Part shown: piece by piece, positions 7,422 through 14,813 of the stretch
Layout of the letters: the number at the start of each line of letters is the position of its first letter
Position numbering within the stretch: the stretch's first letter is position 1
DNA from: a virus
DNA length: 46,449 nt
IMG/VR virus record: IMGVR_UViG_3300021478_000005
Span: 1-46,449 of that record
Direction: 5' to 3' (one strand)
The notes under the pieces: generated by a model
The model's database searches: none
What the model saw: the letters and a program-made list of their open reading frames with translations, nothing else
What the model was told of the DNA's origin: nothing
Position numbers and translations under genes: made by a program

Positions 7422-7742
7422 ATGACGACGACGACCAAGACCCCCGCCGAAAAGCGGGAAGCCGCCAACGCCCGCCGCCGCGCAGCACGGGCCGCCGCCC
7501 GGGCCAAGGGCGGCAAACCCAAGGTGGAGACCAAGGCCAAGGCGGAACCCGCCGACGTCAAGGTGAAGCCCACGAACCCGAAGCTGGTGACGCTGGTCAA
7601 GGAACACGCGGAGAAGAACAAGGACCGTAACGGGTGGGACAAGGTGGCCAAGATGAAGGACGCCGACCTGATCACCTTGCTCGCCGGGGCCAAGACCCCG
7701 AACGCCGCCGTGAAGCGGGCCCGTGCCGTGGCGAGCGCGTGA
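7422..7742 (+). CDS. small protein, paralogue A, with basic Ala-rich N-terminus
   Basis: 106 residues. The first 45 are Ala/Lys/Arg-rich (RRRAARAAARAKGGK). The C-terminal 55 form a small domain: LVTLVKEHAEKNKD, NGWDKVAK, D.DLI..L, AAVKRAR. The same pattern occurs in the 8042-8281 gene, so the two are tandem paralogues separated by one gene. Function unknown. The N-terminal tail resembles histone-like or ribosomal-tail sequence and may bind DNA or RNA. Confidence 0.6.
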   Translation: MTTTTKTPAEKREAANARRRAARAAARAKGGKPKVETKAKAEPADVKVKPTNPKLVTLVKEHAEKNKDRNGWDKVAKMKDADLITLLAGAKTPNAAVKRARAVASA

Positions 7743-7933
7743 TGGACTACACCATCGTCCTCACCCGGGGTGACGGCAGCCGCCTTGGCCCGGATGTCCT
7801 GTTGCGGAAAACCTATCCGCCGACCGTGAAGGTGAACCACGCGGTGGCGTCGTTCATCAACGACATGATCGCCAAGCAGATCGTGTGGGAGTTGGACATG
7901 GCCCTGCACATCGATGATCCGCGCAACGATTAG
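7742..7933 (+). CDS. small hypothetical protein
   Basis: 63 residues, its ATG overlapping the preceding TGA by one base. Compact, mixed alpha/beta, no motif recognised. It lies between the two paralogous genes and is followed by a structured leader, so it probably belongs to the first copy of the duplicated module, with no second copy present. Confidence 0.5.
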   Translation: MDYTIVLTRGDGSRLGPDVLLRKTYPPTVKVNHAVASFINDMIAKQIVWELDMALHIDDPRND

Positions 7934-8041
7934 GGACCATTGACGGTGAGGTCGGGGGAGCGATCCCCCGGCCGATCCGCCAGCGATCCCGCTGGACCCG
8001 TGGCTTGAGCACCACGGGTGATACCTACGATGGAGACTAAA
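7934..8041 (+). promoter_or_regulatory. structured leader with three hairpins upstream of second paralogue
   Basis: 108 noncoding bases with three consecutive hairpins: 7953-7970 (CGGGGGA / TCCCCCG, GCGA tetraloop), 7980-7995 (CCAGCG / CGCTGG) and 7997-8018 (CCCGTGG / CCACGGG, loop CTTGAGCA). The third resembles 7377-7398 in loop and position but has a different stem sequence. CGATGGAG follows at 8028-8035 and the ATG at 8042, the same spacing as in the first leader. Confidence 0.6.
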
Positions 8042-8281
8042 ATGACAGACGACAAATTGAGCCCGTGGCCCACCACCGCCGAGCTTGTGGAAGCGGTTAA
8101 AGCCCACGCCAGCCGCAACTACGAGAAGCGCGGCGGGTGGGACATCATCGTGGAGTGTTACTCGGACGGCGAGATCGAGGACATGGTCCGAGGGTGCCGC
8201 TCCAAGTCGGGCGCGATCAAGAAAGTGGGCCAGACCGCCCGCCTTCTCGATGATCGCCGCCGCGACATCCAGAACGCCTAG
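8042..8281 (+). CDS. small protein, paralogue B
   Basis: 79 residues. The domain LVEAVKAHASRNYEK, GGWDIIVE, SDGEIEDM, GAIKKV aligns with the C-terminal half of the 7422-7742 protein, so both derive from one ancestral gene. It lacks the basic Ala-rich tail of paralogue A. It is the last gene before the integrase. Function unknown. Confidence 0.6.
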   Translation: MTDDKLSPWPTTAELVEAVKAHASRNYEKRGGWDIIVECYSDGEIEDMVRGCRSKSGAIKKVGQTARLLDDRRRDIQNA

Positions 8282-8288
8282 GTGGACC

Positions 8289-9479
8289 ATGAGCAAGAAC
8301 TGGCCCGCCGAGTGGGGAAAGCGCCCCAACTACGTCACCGCCTATCGGGGCAAGCCCACGTTCCAGCGCCGCAAGGGCTCGCCCCGCGTGGTGATGTCCA
8401 CCGACCCGCGAGACCGGGTGGCGTTCGAGCGTGAACACCTCCAGATGATGGCCGCCGCCGCCAATGGCAACCTCACGGCCCGTGTGGCCGGTGGTGTCCA
8501 GTCGGATCACCATCGGAACAAGCACAAGCGATCCCTCGGGGACCTCGCCACTCAATGGCGCGGCTCCACGGCGTTTCAACGGTGCAAACTGGAAACCCAG
8601 CGGCAGAACCTGCGGTATGTGGACCGCATCCTGACCACCACCAACCCGGCCACGGGCGCGCCGTTCGCCCACATGCTGGTGCCCGACATGATGATGGCCG
8701 ACGCCATCGCGATCAGGAACGCCCTGCCCAAGCCCAGCCGGTCACGATGCAAAACCGACAGCGCCTTCCGCGACCACCACATGCGGATCGCGCGAAATAT
8801 GTTTCACTGGGGCCTTGGCGAGGGTGGGGTGGACTACGTCAACCGGAACCCGTTTGCCCGGCTGAAGCCGCTGACCTCCGAGACCGAACTGGACTACGCG
8901 TGGCGGCCGCGCGATTGGGAGAAGTTCGCCACGTTCTTCCCGGTGGGATCGATGCAGCACCTTGCGATCATCCTGCTCCGATACCTCGGGGTCCGGGTGA
9001 GTGATCTGGCCGACCTCGGGGCCGACAACGGGCGGCTGTCCTACATCGAGGACGACGACAAGCCCGGCAACAAGACCGGCAAGCGCATCCACTGGGTGGA
9101 GTACAAGAACCGCACCAGTCAGGCCAAGCCGATCACCAAGCGGCGGAACCTGAAGGTCCACCCGGTTCTGTGGGCCACGTTGAAGGCCACACCCGGGGCA
9201 CTGGACCGTCCCACGTTCCTCGTGTCCCGGCTGGGCGGCGCGTATCAGCACGACACCATCGGCGAAATGTTCAATCGATGGTGCGTGGAAGCCGGATTGC
9301 CGGATCAGGCGCGGGCACATGGTGTGAGACGTGGGACCGCCCAGCACCTTGCCCACAACGGTGCCAGCCTCCACCAGATAAAGGCGTTCGGTGGTTGGCG
9401 GGCCCTGTCCAACGTCCAGCGATACACCCGTGGTGCCGACGACGGCGTGATGGGTGACGACGCGTTGGACAATCTGTGA
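8289..9479 (+). CDS. int: tyrosine recombinase / phage integrase
   Basis: 396 residues. The C-terminal catalytic domain shows the tyrosine-recombinase set: Arg about 236 in LLRYLGVRVSDLADL, His-x-x-Arg at 344-347 (HGVRRG), Trp about 370 in GGW in place of the second His, and the nucleophile Tyr about 379 in VQRYTRG. The N-terminal part has a core-binding-like helical region (FRDHHMRIARNMFHW). Length is normal for phage integrases. The enzyme inserts the phage genome at attB, with the excisionase-like protein upstream as likely partner. I could not identify attP next to it. An upstream-extended reading from 8085 runs through paralogue B and is rejected. Confidence 0.9.
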   Translation: MSKNWPAEWGKRPNYVTAYRGKPTFQRRKGSPRVVMSTDPRDRVAFEREHLQMMAAAANGNLTARVAGGVQSDHHRNKHKRSLGDLATQWRGSTAFQRCKLETQRQNLRYVDRILTTTNPATGAPFAHMLVPDMMMADAIAIRNALPKPSRSRCKTDSAFRDHHMRIARNMFHWGLGEGGVDYVNRNPFARLKPLTSETELDYAWRPRDWEKFATFFPVGSMQHLAIILLRYLGVRVSDLADLGADNGRLSYIEDDDKPGNKTGKRIHWVEYKNRTSQAKPITKRRNLKVHPVLWATLKATPGALDRPTFLVSRLGGAYQHDTIGEMFNRWCVEAGLPDQARAHGVRRGTAQHLAHNGASLHQIKAFGGWRALSNVQRYTRGADDGVMGDDALDNL

Positions 9480-9493
9480 GGGTGGAGGCAACC

Positions 9494-9667
9494 ATGCTGA
9501 TGATGAACATGTCCACACGTGATGTGAGATCGATCGACGCGGCCCACCCCTCGGTGGCCGCGTTGTGGGACCTGCTGATCGAACTTGGTTACAGGCCGTT
9601 CTGTGCCGCGGCGCGCCTGTACGCGGACCAGGTTGCGCGCGGCGCGGCGGCGGAGGGCGGACAATGA
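9494..9667 (+). CDS. small hypothetical protein
   Basis: 57 residues from the ATG at 9494, which has a strong GGTGGAGG ribosome site just upstream. A GTG at 9476 would overlap the integrase stop and is the alternative start. Helical, no motif recognised. Overlaps the next gene by ATGA. Confidence 0.45.
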   Translation: MLMMNMSTRDVRSIDAAHPSVAALWDLLIELGYRPFCAAARLYADQVARGAAAEGGQ

Positions 9668-10200
9668 CACACGATCTCCCCGGCCATCTGCAGCCGATGG
9701 TGGACCGTGCCATCGCCGCCACCCGTGAACTGATTGAGAAAGGCGGCGAGCTTCCGGGCGTCGCCTTCATCGACACCAATATGGCCGAGGACAAGCCCGA
9801 ATTCGTGGTGATCCCCATGGAGACGGTCCACCGGGCGATGCCGGGTGTAAGCGGCGGCGACAGCAAGGACATGTGGGCCAAGATGGTCAACATGGCCTCG
9901 CGCGCCACCGAGGCCCGGTTCGTTATGACGGTGTCGGAGGTGTGGTACCTCGCCGCCGAACACGCCAAGGACAACGACGCCATCGTCAAACGATATGGTT
10001 CCATCGCGAGGGCCCCCATGGCCATCGAGGGTGTGCACCTGATCGTGGAAACCCACGCGGGTCTGTGGATGGCCCTTGTGCCGATAACCAAGGCACCGAA
10101 CGGCAAGCGTTCGTTCGGTGAGATCAAACTGACTCTCACACCGGGAATGAGCGGCCGGCTGGTGGGGCTGCTGGGCTCCGCGCCCAAGCCGAAAAACTGA
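9664..10200 (+). CDS. hypothetical protein
   Basis: 178 residues, alpha/beta, with a Met-rich composition (MWAKMVNMASRATEARFVM). The pattern suggests a compact globular protein, but no domain is recognised. It is the largest gene between the integrase and the YkgJ-like gene. Preceded by GGAGGGCGGACA, a good ribosome site. Confidence 0.6.
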   Translation: MTHDLPGHLQPMVDRAIAATRELIEKGGELPGVAFIDTNMAEDKPEFVVIPMETVHRAMPGVSGGDSKDMWAKMVNMASRATEARFVMTVSEVWYLAAEHAKDNDAIVKRYGSIARAPMAIEGVHLIVETHAGLWMALVPITKAPNGKRSFGEIKLTLTPGMSGRLVGLLGSAPKPKN

Positions 10201-10218
10201 ACAACGATGGAGACGACA

Positions 10219-10476
10219 ATGACACAATATTGGCTGATCACTGAACCCGCGCGAGGCACATCGATCAGGATCGAGGTGCCCGACGGCGTCGATCCCGAAG
10301 ACGCCATCGAGGCATGGGCCGACCAGCACATGCAGACACGTGACACCCTGATCGGCTGGCGCGAGCGGTGCGCAGGCGAGGGCGACTTCCACGATTACTT
10401 CTCCACGTTCTACGCCGACGAGAGCGGCGAGCGGGTGGAGCTGATCGAAGAGACGAATAGCTGGAGCCCGCGATGA
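10219..10476 (+). CDS. small acidic hypothetical protein
   Basis: 85 residues from the ATG at 10219. The upstream ATG at 10207 lies in the CGATGGAG ribosome element and is not the start. Acidic, with conserved-looking Trp residues. No family recognised. The stop overlaps the next ATG. Confidence 0.55.
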   Translation: MTQYWLITEPARGTSIRIEVPDGVDPEDAIEAWADQHMQTRDTLIGWRERCAGEGDFHDYFSTFYADESGERVELIEETNSWSPR

Positions 10477-10739
10477 CAGACAAACCACCGTTCGATGCCG
10501 CGTTGCGCATCGGCATGTACGTTCACTGCCGCCTGTGCGGCAACGAGGTGTTGACCGGCAAGATGAGGGGCAAGGTTTCACCCGCCGACTACGCGCGGTT
10601 CGCCGTCGGATGGACCCAGCAGGGCCTTCAGGTGTGGTGCAATCGGCACAACGTGAACGTCCTCCACATCGATTTCGAGGGCCACCAGCATCCGGCGATC
10701 ACGGGCCGAAATCCAACCCTGCCCGGGGAGGTTCACTGA
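10473..10739 (+). CDS. small protein with Cys/His zinc site
   Basis: 88 residues. CRLCGNE (residues 19-25) with CNRHN (around 58-62) and other His residues could build one zinc site. It resembles other short Cys/His proteins in this block but is not clearly homologous to them. ATGA-coupled upstream; overlaps the next gene by one base. Confidence 0.55.
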   Translation: MTDKPPFDAALRIGMYVHCRLCGNEVLTGKMRGKVSPADYARFAVGWTQQGLQVWCNRHNVNVLHIDFEGHQHPAITGRNPTLPGEVH

Positions 10740-11362
10740 TGGCCGCCAAACGAACCTGCGGCGACTGTCAGTTGTGCTGCCGCCTGTTGCCGACCGAGGA
10801 AATCGGAAAGGCGGCCAACGTGCGGTGCCAGTATCAGAAACACGGCGTGGGTTGCGCGATCCACTCTCACAAGCCCGCGTCCTGTTCGTTGTGGAACTGC
10901 CGGTGGCTGATCAACGACGACATGGACGACCAGCAGCGGCCGGATCGCACGGGCATCGTCCACGACATCATGCCCGACGTTCTTCGGATCGTTCCGAACG
11001 ATGGCACCCCGCCGAAGATGGTGCCCGCCATCGTGGTGTGGATCGACCCCGACCGGCGCGACTTGTGGCGCACGTCGGCCGGGTTTCTACGATACGTGGC
11101 GCGGCAGAAGTGCCCGGTCTTGGTTCGGTTTTCATCGAGTGAGGGCACGGTGCTGTTGCCGCCAGCGGTGACCGGCGATCACGAGATCATCGAACACCCA
11201 TCATCGACGGTGGGCGACATGCCCACCACCCTACAGGAGAAGGCGGCGGCCCTCGGGGCCACGCTCCAACTACCAGACGACAACTCGATCTATGAACCCG
11301 CCGTCGTCACGATGCCCGATGGGCGGCAAATCAAACTGGCAACCAAGTGGAGAGAGAAGTGA
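10739..11362 (+). CDS. YkgJ-family cysteine cluster protein (metal-binding)
   Basis: 207 residues. The N-terminus has CGDCQLCCRLLP (the CxxCCxxL cluster), then single Cys residues at about 31, 42 and 50-54 (CSLWNCRW), the cysteine layout of the YkgJ (CxxCxxCC) family that binds zinc or iron. The role of this family in phages is not established. The C-terminal 100 residues are unrelated and carry a possible regulatory domain. The length is about twice that of minimal YkgJ proteins. Confidence 0.6.
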   Translation: MAAKRTCGDCQLCCRLLPTEEIGKAANVRCQYQKHGVGCAIHSHKPASCSLWNCRWLINDDMDDQQRPDRTGIVHDIMPDVLRIVPNDGTPPKMVPAIVVWIDPDRRDLWRTSAGFLRYVARQKCPVLVRFSSSEGTVLLPPAVTGDHEIIEHPSSTVGDMPTTLQEKAAALGATLQLPDDNSIYEPAVVTMPDGRQIKLATKWREK

Positions 11363-11712
11363 AAACCCTGAAGACCCTGATCGCCGCCGCCCTGATCGCG
11401 CACGTCGGCGGCGCGGCGGCCGCCCAATCGGCCAAGATCGAAGTGGTCAGCCTCAAATACCACCTTCGTGGCGGCGTGATGCTGATCGATGAACTCACCC
11501 TGTCGTCGTTCAACGACCGGCCCGTCAAGGACATGGTGCTTCGATGCACCACCAGTGGCCGCAGCCGCACGGACCTGACCGAGATCACGATCACCCTTCG
11601 CGACTTCATCGAACCGAAAGGGGTGCAGTATTTTTACAACGTGACCCTCGGGTCGGTCGATCCGCAGTCCACCTCCATGGAATGTGACGTCAAGGCCGCC
11701 AAGGTCCTCTGA
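11359..11712 (+). CDS. secreted small protein with signal peptide
   Basis: 117 residues from a GTG at 11359 overlapping the previous stop. Residues 1-22 form a signal peptide (Lys start, hydrophobic LIAAALIAHVGG, AAAA-Q cleavage zone). The mature part is a beta-rich domain of about 95 residues with two Cys. Expressed as a prophage gene it would act in the periplasm, for example in superinfection exclusion, but no motif confirms this. It is the last gene before the terminator. Confidence 0.55.
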   Translation: MKTLKTLIAAALIAHVGGAAAAQSAKIEVVSLKYHLRGGVMLIDELTLSSFNDRPVKDMVLRCTTSGRSRTDLTEITITLRDFIEPKGVQYFYNVTLGSVDPQSTSMECDVKAAKVL

Positions 11713-11730
11713 TCACCACATCGACACGCG

Positions 11731-11761
11731 AGCGGCGGTCCACACGGGCCGCCGCTTTCTC
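11731..11761 (+). terminator. intrinsic terminator ending first part of rightward block
   Basis: The 11-bp arms at 11731-11741 and 11746-11756 pair with one G-T position, loop ACAC, followed by TTCTC. It lies 19 bp after the stop of the 11359 gene and before a 500-bp gap, which is consistent with a rho-independent stop. Confidence 0.65.
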
Positions 11762-12101
11762 ACTGGTCACCACGTGAGGACCGCGCTAGGCTTGTTCCCG
11801 ACGTCGCCTGCCCCCAAGTTGGAGACGTGGATCGGTTTCCCCGGTGTCTGATCTCCGTCGTCGCCGACGGTGCCGGTCCGGGGGAGAGCCCGGTGGCGCT
11901 CAACCACATACGGGCTTTCCCCCCGCCCCGGGGGAATTCCCCCACATTCACCCACCCGACCTCCAAGCCGTTGGCACTACTGGTGCCGGTCAGTCTGCAT
12001 CAGACGTCCGAACACCAATGAAAACAGGGGTCTAATTCCCCCGGTTTCCCCCACACCATGTGCGAACCATGGTGGGATCGGACCCCAGCCCTACCCCGTA
12101 A

Positions 12102-12190
12102 GTCACCCCTCGCACGGGGTCTGCTGGGTGACCTGCAGGGGTGACCGGGAACGGGTGACCTATCCTACGGACCCTCACCCGGATCACCCT
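12102..12190. repeat. GGGTGACC repeats (iteron-like)
   Basis: GGGTGACC occurs at 12126, 12139 and 12153, spaced 13 and 14 bp apart. Inverted copies of the core (GTCACCC, CTCACCC, ATCACCC) lie at 12102, 12174 and 12183. Regular spacing near one helical turn plus suggests binding sites for one protein on the same DNA face, as an operator array or a replication origin. Confidence 0.6.
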
Positions 12191-12221
12191 GCACGGGGGG
12201 CGCTTTGGTGTGCGAATTGGT

Positions 12222-12242
12222 GATCTCACATCGTGTGTGATC
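12222..12242. promoter_or_regulatory. palindromic operator
   Basis: Arms GATCTCACA and TGTGTGATC around a TCG centre, matching at eight of nine positions. It overlaps the region where a -35 box would stand for the promoter with -10 TATAGT at 12249-12254. A candidate binding site for one of the HTH regulators, most simply the XRE protein encoded at 12737. Confidence 0.6.
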
Positions 12243-12280
12243 GAGGTCTATAGTGGACACAAGACAAAACAGCGATGGAG
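12243..12280 (+). promoter_or_regulatory. promoter -10 and ribosome element for 12289 gene
   Basis: TATAGT at 12249-12254 is a good -10 match. No strong -35 stands 17 bp upstream, where the palindrome lies, suggesting an activated or repressed promoter. CGATGGAG at 12273-12280 is the phage's recurrent ribosome-binding element, 8 nt before the GTG start. Confidence 0.45.
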
Positions 12281-12288
12281 GGGAACCC

Positions 12289-12720
12289 GTGAAAAAAATC
12301 GATGGAATGCCGGTGGGCAACGCGTTCATGCCGATACGGCTGAAGGTGACGGAAGCCGACATCAAGAACGGCGCTCGCAAAAATGAGAACGCCTGTGCGA
12401 TCGCGGTGGCGGCGGTCCGACAGGTCAAGGGCGTCACGGCGGCCAAGGTCCACCTCGGGGTGATCTACCTGTGCCAGAACGGCCAGTGGAAACGGTGGCA
12501 CACGTCGAACGGGGCTCGCACGGAGATCATCGTGTTCGACCGAGGCGGACGGTTCGTCCCGGGCGAATACGATCTGCTGCCCGTGCCACCGCAGTCACTG
12601 TTGAGGCGGTACCGCGCGGCGGCGAAGCCCCGACCTGGTCCGAAGCGGCGGCGGCGGCGCAAGCCCCACTACGTGGAGGACGTCCGCAACAGCGCCCACC
12701 GAAACGATCCCGACAACTGA
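12289..12720 (+). CDS. hypothetical basic protein
   Basis: 143 residues from GTG at 12289 (reads MKKIDGMPVGNAFMPIRL). The first 100 residues form a small alpha/beta domain. The last 40 are strongly basic (RRYRAAAKPRPGPKRRRRRK), which suggests nucleic-acid binding. First gene behind the operator/promoter. Function unknown. Confidence 0.6.
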   Translation: MKKIDGMPVGNAFMPIRLKVTEADIKNGARKNENACAIAVAAVRQVKGVTAAKVHLGVIYLCQNGQWKRWHTSNGARTEIIVFDRGGRFVPGEYDLLPVPPQSLLRRYRAAAKPRPGPKRRRRRKPHYVEDVRNSAHRNDPDN

Positions 12721-12736
12721 GCCGATGGAGAACGAT

Positions 12737-13207
12737 ATGCCGACAGGAAAGCCCAATCCCAAAGCCCTCACACTGCGTGAGCAACTGGAACACGAGATGG
12801 CGCAAATTCAGGAGCGCCTACGCCTTGAAGACATTCGCGAGCAACAGGCCGCCAAGCTCGCCAAGTTTCTCACCGACCACGCGTTCCTGCTGCCCCGGTC
12901 GCAGATATTGAAGGTGATCAAGGCCCTGCCGCCCGACCCCGACCGGCTGAACGGTGCTGCGGCCACGGCGACGCTGGGTGTCAAACGGCGCGGGATGAAC
13001 CCACCCTCCGGGGCGCTGGGCACCGCGATCCGAAAGGCCCGCATGGACAAAGGGTGGACCCTCACCGTGGCGGGCAAAAAAATCGGCGTGAACGGCGGAT
13101 CGATCTCGGGATGGGAAAACGGCCACTTCAAACCGCAGGACCCCAAGCTCCACGCCAAGATCAAGTCGGTGCTGGGCGTGGACGCGGCCAAGATACTGGC
13201 CCCTTGA
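12737..13207 (+). CDS. XRE-family helix-turn-helix regulator
   Basis: 156 residues from the ATG at 12737, with CGATGGAG 6 nt upstream. An ATG at 12725 lies inside that ribosome element and is not used. The N-terminal half is a charged helix (EHEMAQIQERLRLEDIREQ). The C-terminal half is a helix-turn-helix: LGTAIRKARMDKGWTL, AGKKIGVNGGSISGWENG, then LHAKIKSVLGV. Placing the DNA-binding domain at the C-terminus, behind a coiled region, is uncommon for XRE proteins. Possible repressor or activator of the rightward promoter at 12222-12254. Confidence 0.7.
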   Translation: MPTGKPNPKALTLREQLEHEMAQIQERLRLEDIREQQAAKLAKFLTDHAFLLPRSQILKVIKALPPDPDRLNGAAATATLGVKRRGMNPPSGALGTAIRKARMDKGWTLTVAGKKIGVNGGSISGWENGHFKPQDPKLHAKIKSVLGVDAAKILAP

Positions 13208-13220
13208 TGGGAGAAAGCCG

Positions 13221-13730
13221 ATGGGAAACCTACCCGACAGTTGCGCCATAGGCACCGACGGCAGCGTTGGCGCACTGATCATTCGCCGCGACGCGCCGGG
13301 GTTCACCTACTATCGGGGCGTTGCGTTCGATGAGTACAACCGCTCGCACTCGGTCGCGCCGAACCACGTGTCGGCGATGCTGCTCGGTGCGGTCGCCGGC
13401 TGGAGATCGGTGATCGTTGATCCCGACCTCTTCGACGCGAGCGGCCAGCTCGTCAACCAAGTCGTCATAAGCCACACCGAGATGCCCGACGAGATGTCTC
13501 TTTGTGCCTTCTGGTGCGCGGCCAACGGACTGACTGGCAGCGAGGAAGATGATCGTCGGCTGCCAGCCCTGCTGTCGATCGCCACGCGCGAGCGCATCCG
13601 CGAAAACCGGAAGGCGTTCATGGCGGTCGTTCGGTTTCGAGCGGCCTTTGTGGACACGCTTAAATTCGCGCTGGCCACGTTCCGAGATCACCACCCCAGC
13701 ATTTCCACCCGTCGATTTGAGCGAGGCTAA
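13221..13730 (+). CDS. hypothetical protein
   Basis: 169 residues from ATG 13221, with a GGGAGAAAGCCG ribosome site. Mixed alpha/beta N-terminus, helical C-terminus with a basic end. No motif recognised. Its role in the late part of the rightward block is unclear. Confidence 0.6.
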   Translation: MGNLPDSCAIGTDGSVGALIIRRDAPGFTYYRGVAFDEYNRSHSVAPNHVSAMLLGAVAGWRSVIVDPDLFDASGQLVNQVVISHTEMPDEMSLCAFWCAANGLTGSEEDDRRLPALLSIATRERIRENRKAFMAVVRFRAAFVDTLKFALATFRDHHPSISTRRFERG

Positions 13731-13731
13731 A

Positions 13732-14007
13732 ATGGTGAAGCTGCCGCCGCCGCTGTCGATGCAGCTCCAAGACGAGATCGATCGACTGAAGGCCAAGGTT
13801 GGCCGGGTGGCCTATCGGGGTCGGCGCATTGTCGAGCGCAAGGTCGACAAGCGGCTAGGCTGGGTGGAGGTGCTGGAGTGCGGCCATATCCACGTGATGA
13901 CCAAGGCCGACAAAATCAACTTCCCCTATCTCGGCAAGGTCGCCGACGGCCACCGATTTACTTCGCGCCACTGCTTCGAATGCGTAAAAAAGGAACGGCC
14001 CAAATGA
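13732..14007 (+). CDS. small protein with coiled N-terminus and Cys/His pair
   Basis: 91 residues. The N-terminal 30 residues are coiled-coil-like (LQDEIDRLKAKVGRV). A later LECGHIH and CFECVKK could hold a zinc. No family recognised. Overlaps the next gene by ATGA. Confidence 0.55.
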   Translation: MVKLPPPLSMQLQDEIDRLKAKVGRVAYRGRRIVERKVDKRLGWVEVLECGHIHVMTKADKINFPYLGKVADGHRFTSRHCFECVKKERPK

Positions 14008-14333
14008 ACGGGCCGCTTCAAGTCCGCATCGTTGTTGAGCCCGACGCCGACCCGGTGATCGATGCGTTGCGCCGTCTTGGGATCGACGTGGGGTCCTCGG
14101 CGGCGGCCATCCTCGATCCCCGTGCCCCACCGGATATGCGCCTGCTCACCGTGTCGGTGGTGAACACGGCGGCGGTGATCGACCTCGGTGTGGCCCTCCG
14201 TCACGAGCTCGCGGATCATCCCAAGGCGCTGGCGCTCACCAACAGGGTCCTCAGCCTGCGGGGGCCGCTCGACACGGTGGTGCTGGCGTTCCTCGACATC
14301 GCCGCCATCGAGTGGAAACCGGCCGGGGACTGA
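14004..14333 (+). CDS. hypothetical protein
   Basis: 109 residues, mostly alpha/beta with hydrophobic strands (LLTVSVVNTAAVIDLGVAL). No domain recognised. Ends 154 bp before the next plausible gene. Confidence 0.55.
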   Translation: MNGPLQVRIVVEPDADPVIDALRRLGIDVGSSAAAILDPRAPPDMRLLTVSVVNTAAVIDLGVALRHELADHPKALALTNRVLSLRGPLDTVVLAFLDIAAIEWKPAGD

Positions 14334-14487
14334 CCGCATCGGCCCGTCTTTCCTCGGACCTTAGCGGGCTACTGGTCCCCGACCGGCCCAGCACGGGCAG
14401 GTGTAGGTGCGCCCACCCGGTGGTTGCAAGCCGCCGTCGGCAGCGGCATGTTTCACGACGAACAGCTTAGAACCCGTCGAAACTGCG

Positions 14488-14706
14488 ATGCTGATCTGCA
14501 GCGGATGCTCCAAGCCCCATCGTCGCCGTGGCCAGCGGTACTGCCTTCGCTGCCACCGCGAGTACCAGTCCACCTACAGGCGCAAGGCCCGCCGCCGCAC
14601 GATCTCCGGTGTGAACGGGTTGCTGGCCGAGACCCGGTCACGGGTCCGTGTGATCTCGATCAGCGACGGCGGCCACCTGAAGACCAGACGAATGCCAGCC
14701 GGGTAA
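14488..14706 (+). CDS. small zinc-finger protein, last rightward gene
   Basis: 72 residues from the ATG at 14488. A Cys cluster CSGCSKPHRRRGQRYC..CH (residues 4-22) followed by a basic region (YRRKARRRT) suggests a nucleic-acid binding zinc finger. The 14334-14487 gap before it holds nothing else I can support. It is immediately upstream of the convergent terminator. Confidence 0.5.
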   Translation: MLICSGCSKPHRRRGQRYCLRCHREYQSTYRRKARRRTISGVNGLLAETRSRVRVISISDGGHLKTRRMPAG

Positions 14707-14724
14707 ATCGGGCGCTGGAACGAC

Positions 14725-14762
14725 AAAAGGGCGGGGCAGGCCACCATGGCCCACCCCGCCCT
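14725..14762 (-). terminator. convergent hairpin terminator between the two blocks
   Basis: Perfect 9-bp outer stem AGGGCGGGG / CCCCGCCCT at 14728-14736 and 14754-14762, then an inner GGCC/GGCC stem and loop ACCAT. AAAA at 14725-14728 gives a U-run when read leftward, so it is a classic intrinsic terminator for the long leftward block. Read rightward it has no U-run but may still slow transcription. Confidence 0.75.
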
Positions 14763-14813
14763 GATCGAGTCCAGCGAGTCAAAAAACCGACCTAGCGAAA
14801 ATATCGCAGATTA

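Larger units (their letters stand above)
11762..12288. promoter_or_regulatory. large noncoding control region
   Basis: About 530 bp without a convincing gene. It is C-rich, with CCCC runs and short hairpins, and contains the GGGTGACC repeat cluster (12102-12190) and a palindromic operator over a promoter (12222-12254). Candidate functions are an early/lysogenic control region, an attachment site or an origin. No tRNA was recognised: a T-arm-like stretch near 12026-12046 lacks the rest of the cloverleaf. Confidence 0.5.

Noticed and set aside
8085-8288. N-terminal extension of the integrase from 8085
   Set aside because: It reads through paralogue B in another frame, and a proper ATG follows at 8289 with normal integrase length.
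12026-12046. T-arm-like stretch in the control region, possible tRNA
   Set aside because: No D arm, anticodon arm or acceptor stem can be paired around it, and the loop differs from the TTCRANN consensus.
12725-12736. ATG at 12725 as start of the XRE gene
   Set aside because: It lies in the CGATGGAG ribosome element; the ATG at 12737 has the same 6-nt spacing as the other genes using this element.
14361-14573. Leftward 70-residue reading with a CPCW motif
   Set aside because: It overlaps the zinc-finger gene on the other strand and has no convincing start with ribosome site. The rightward reading at 14488 has better support.
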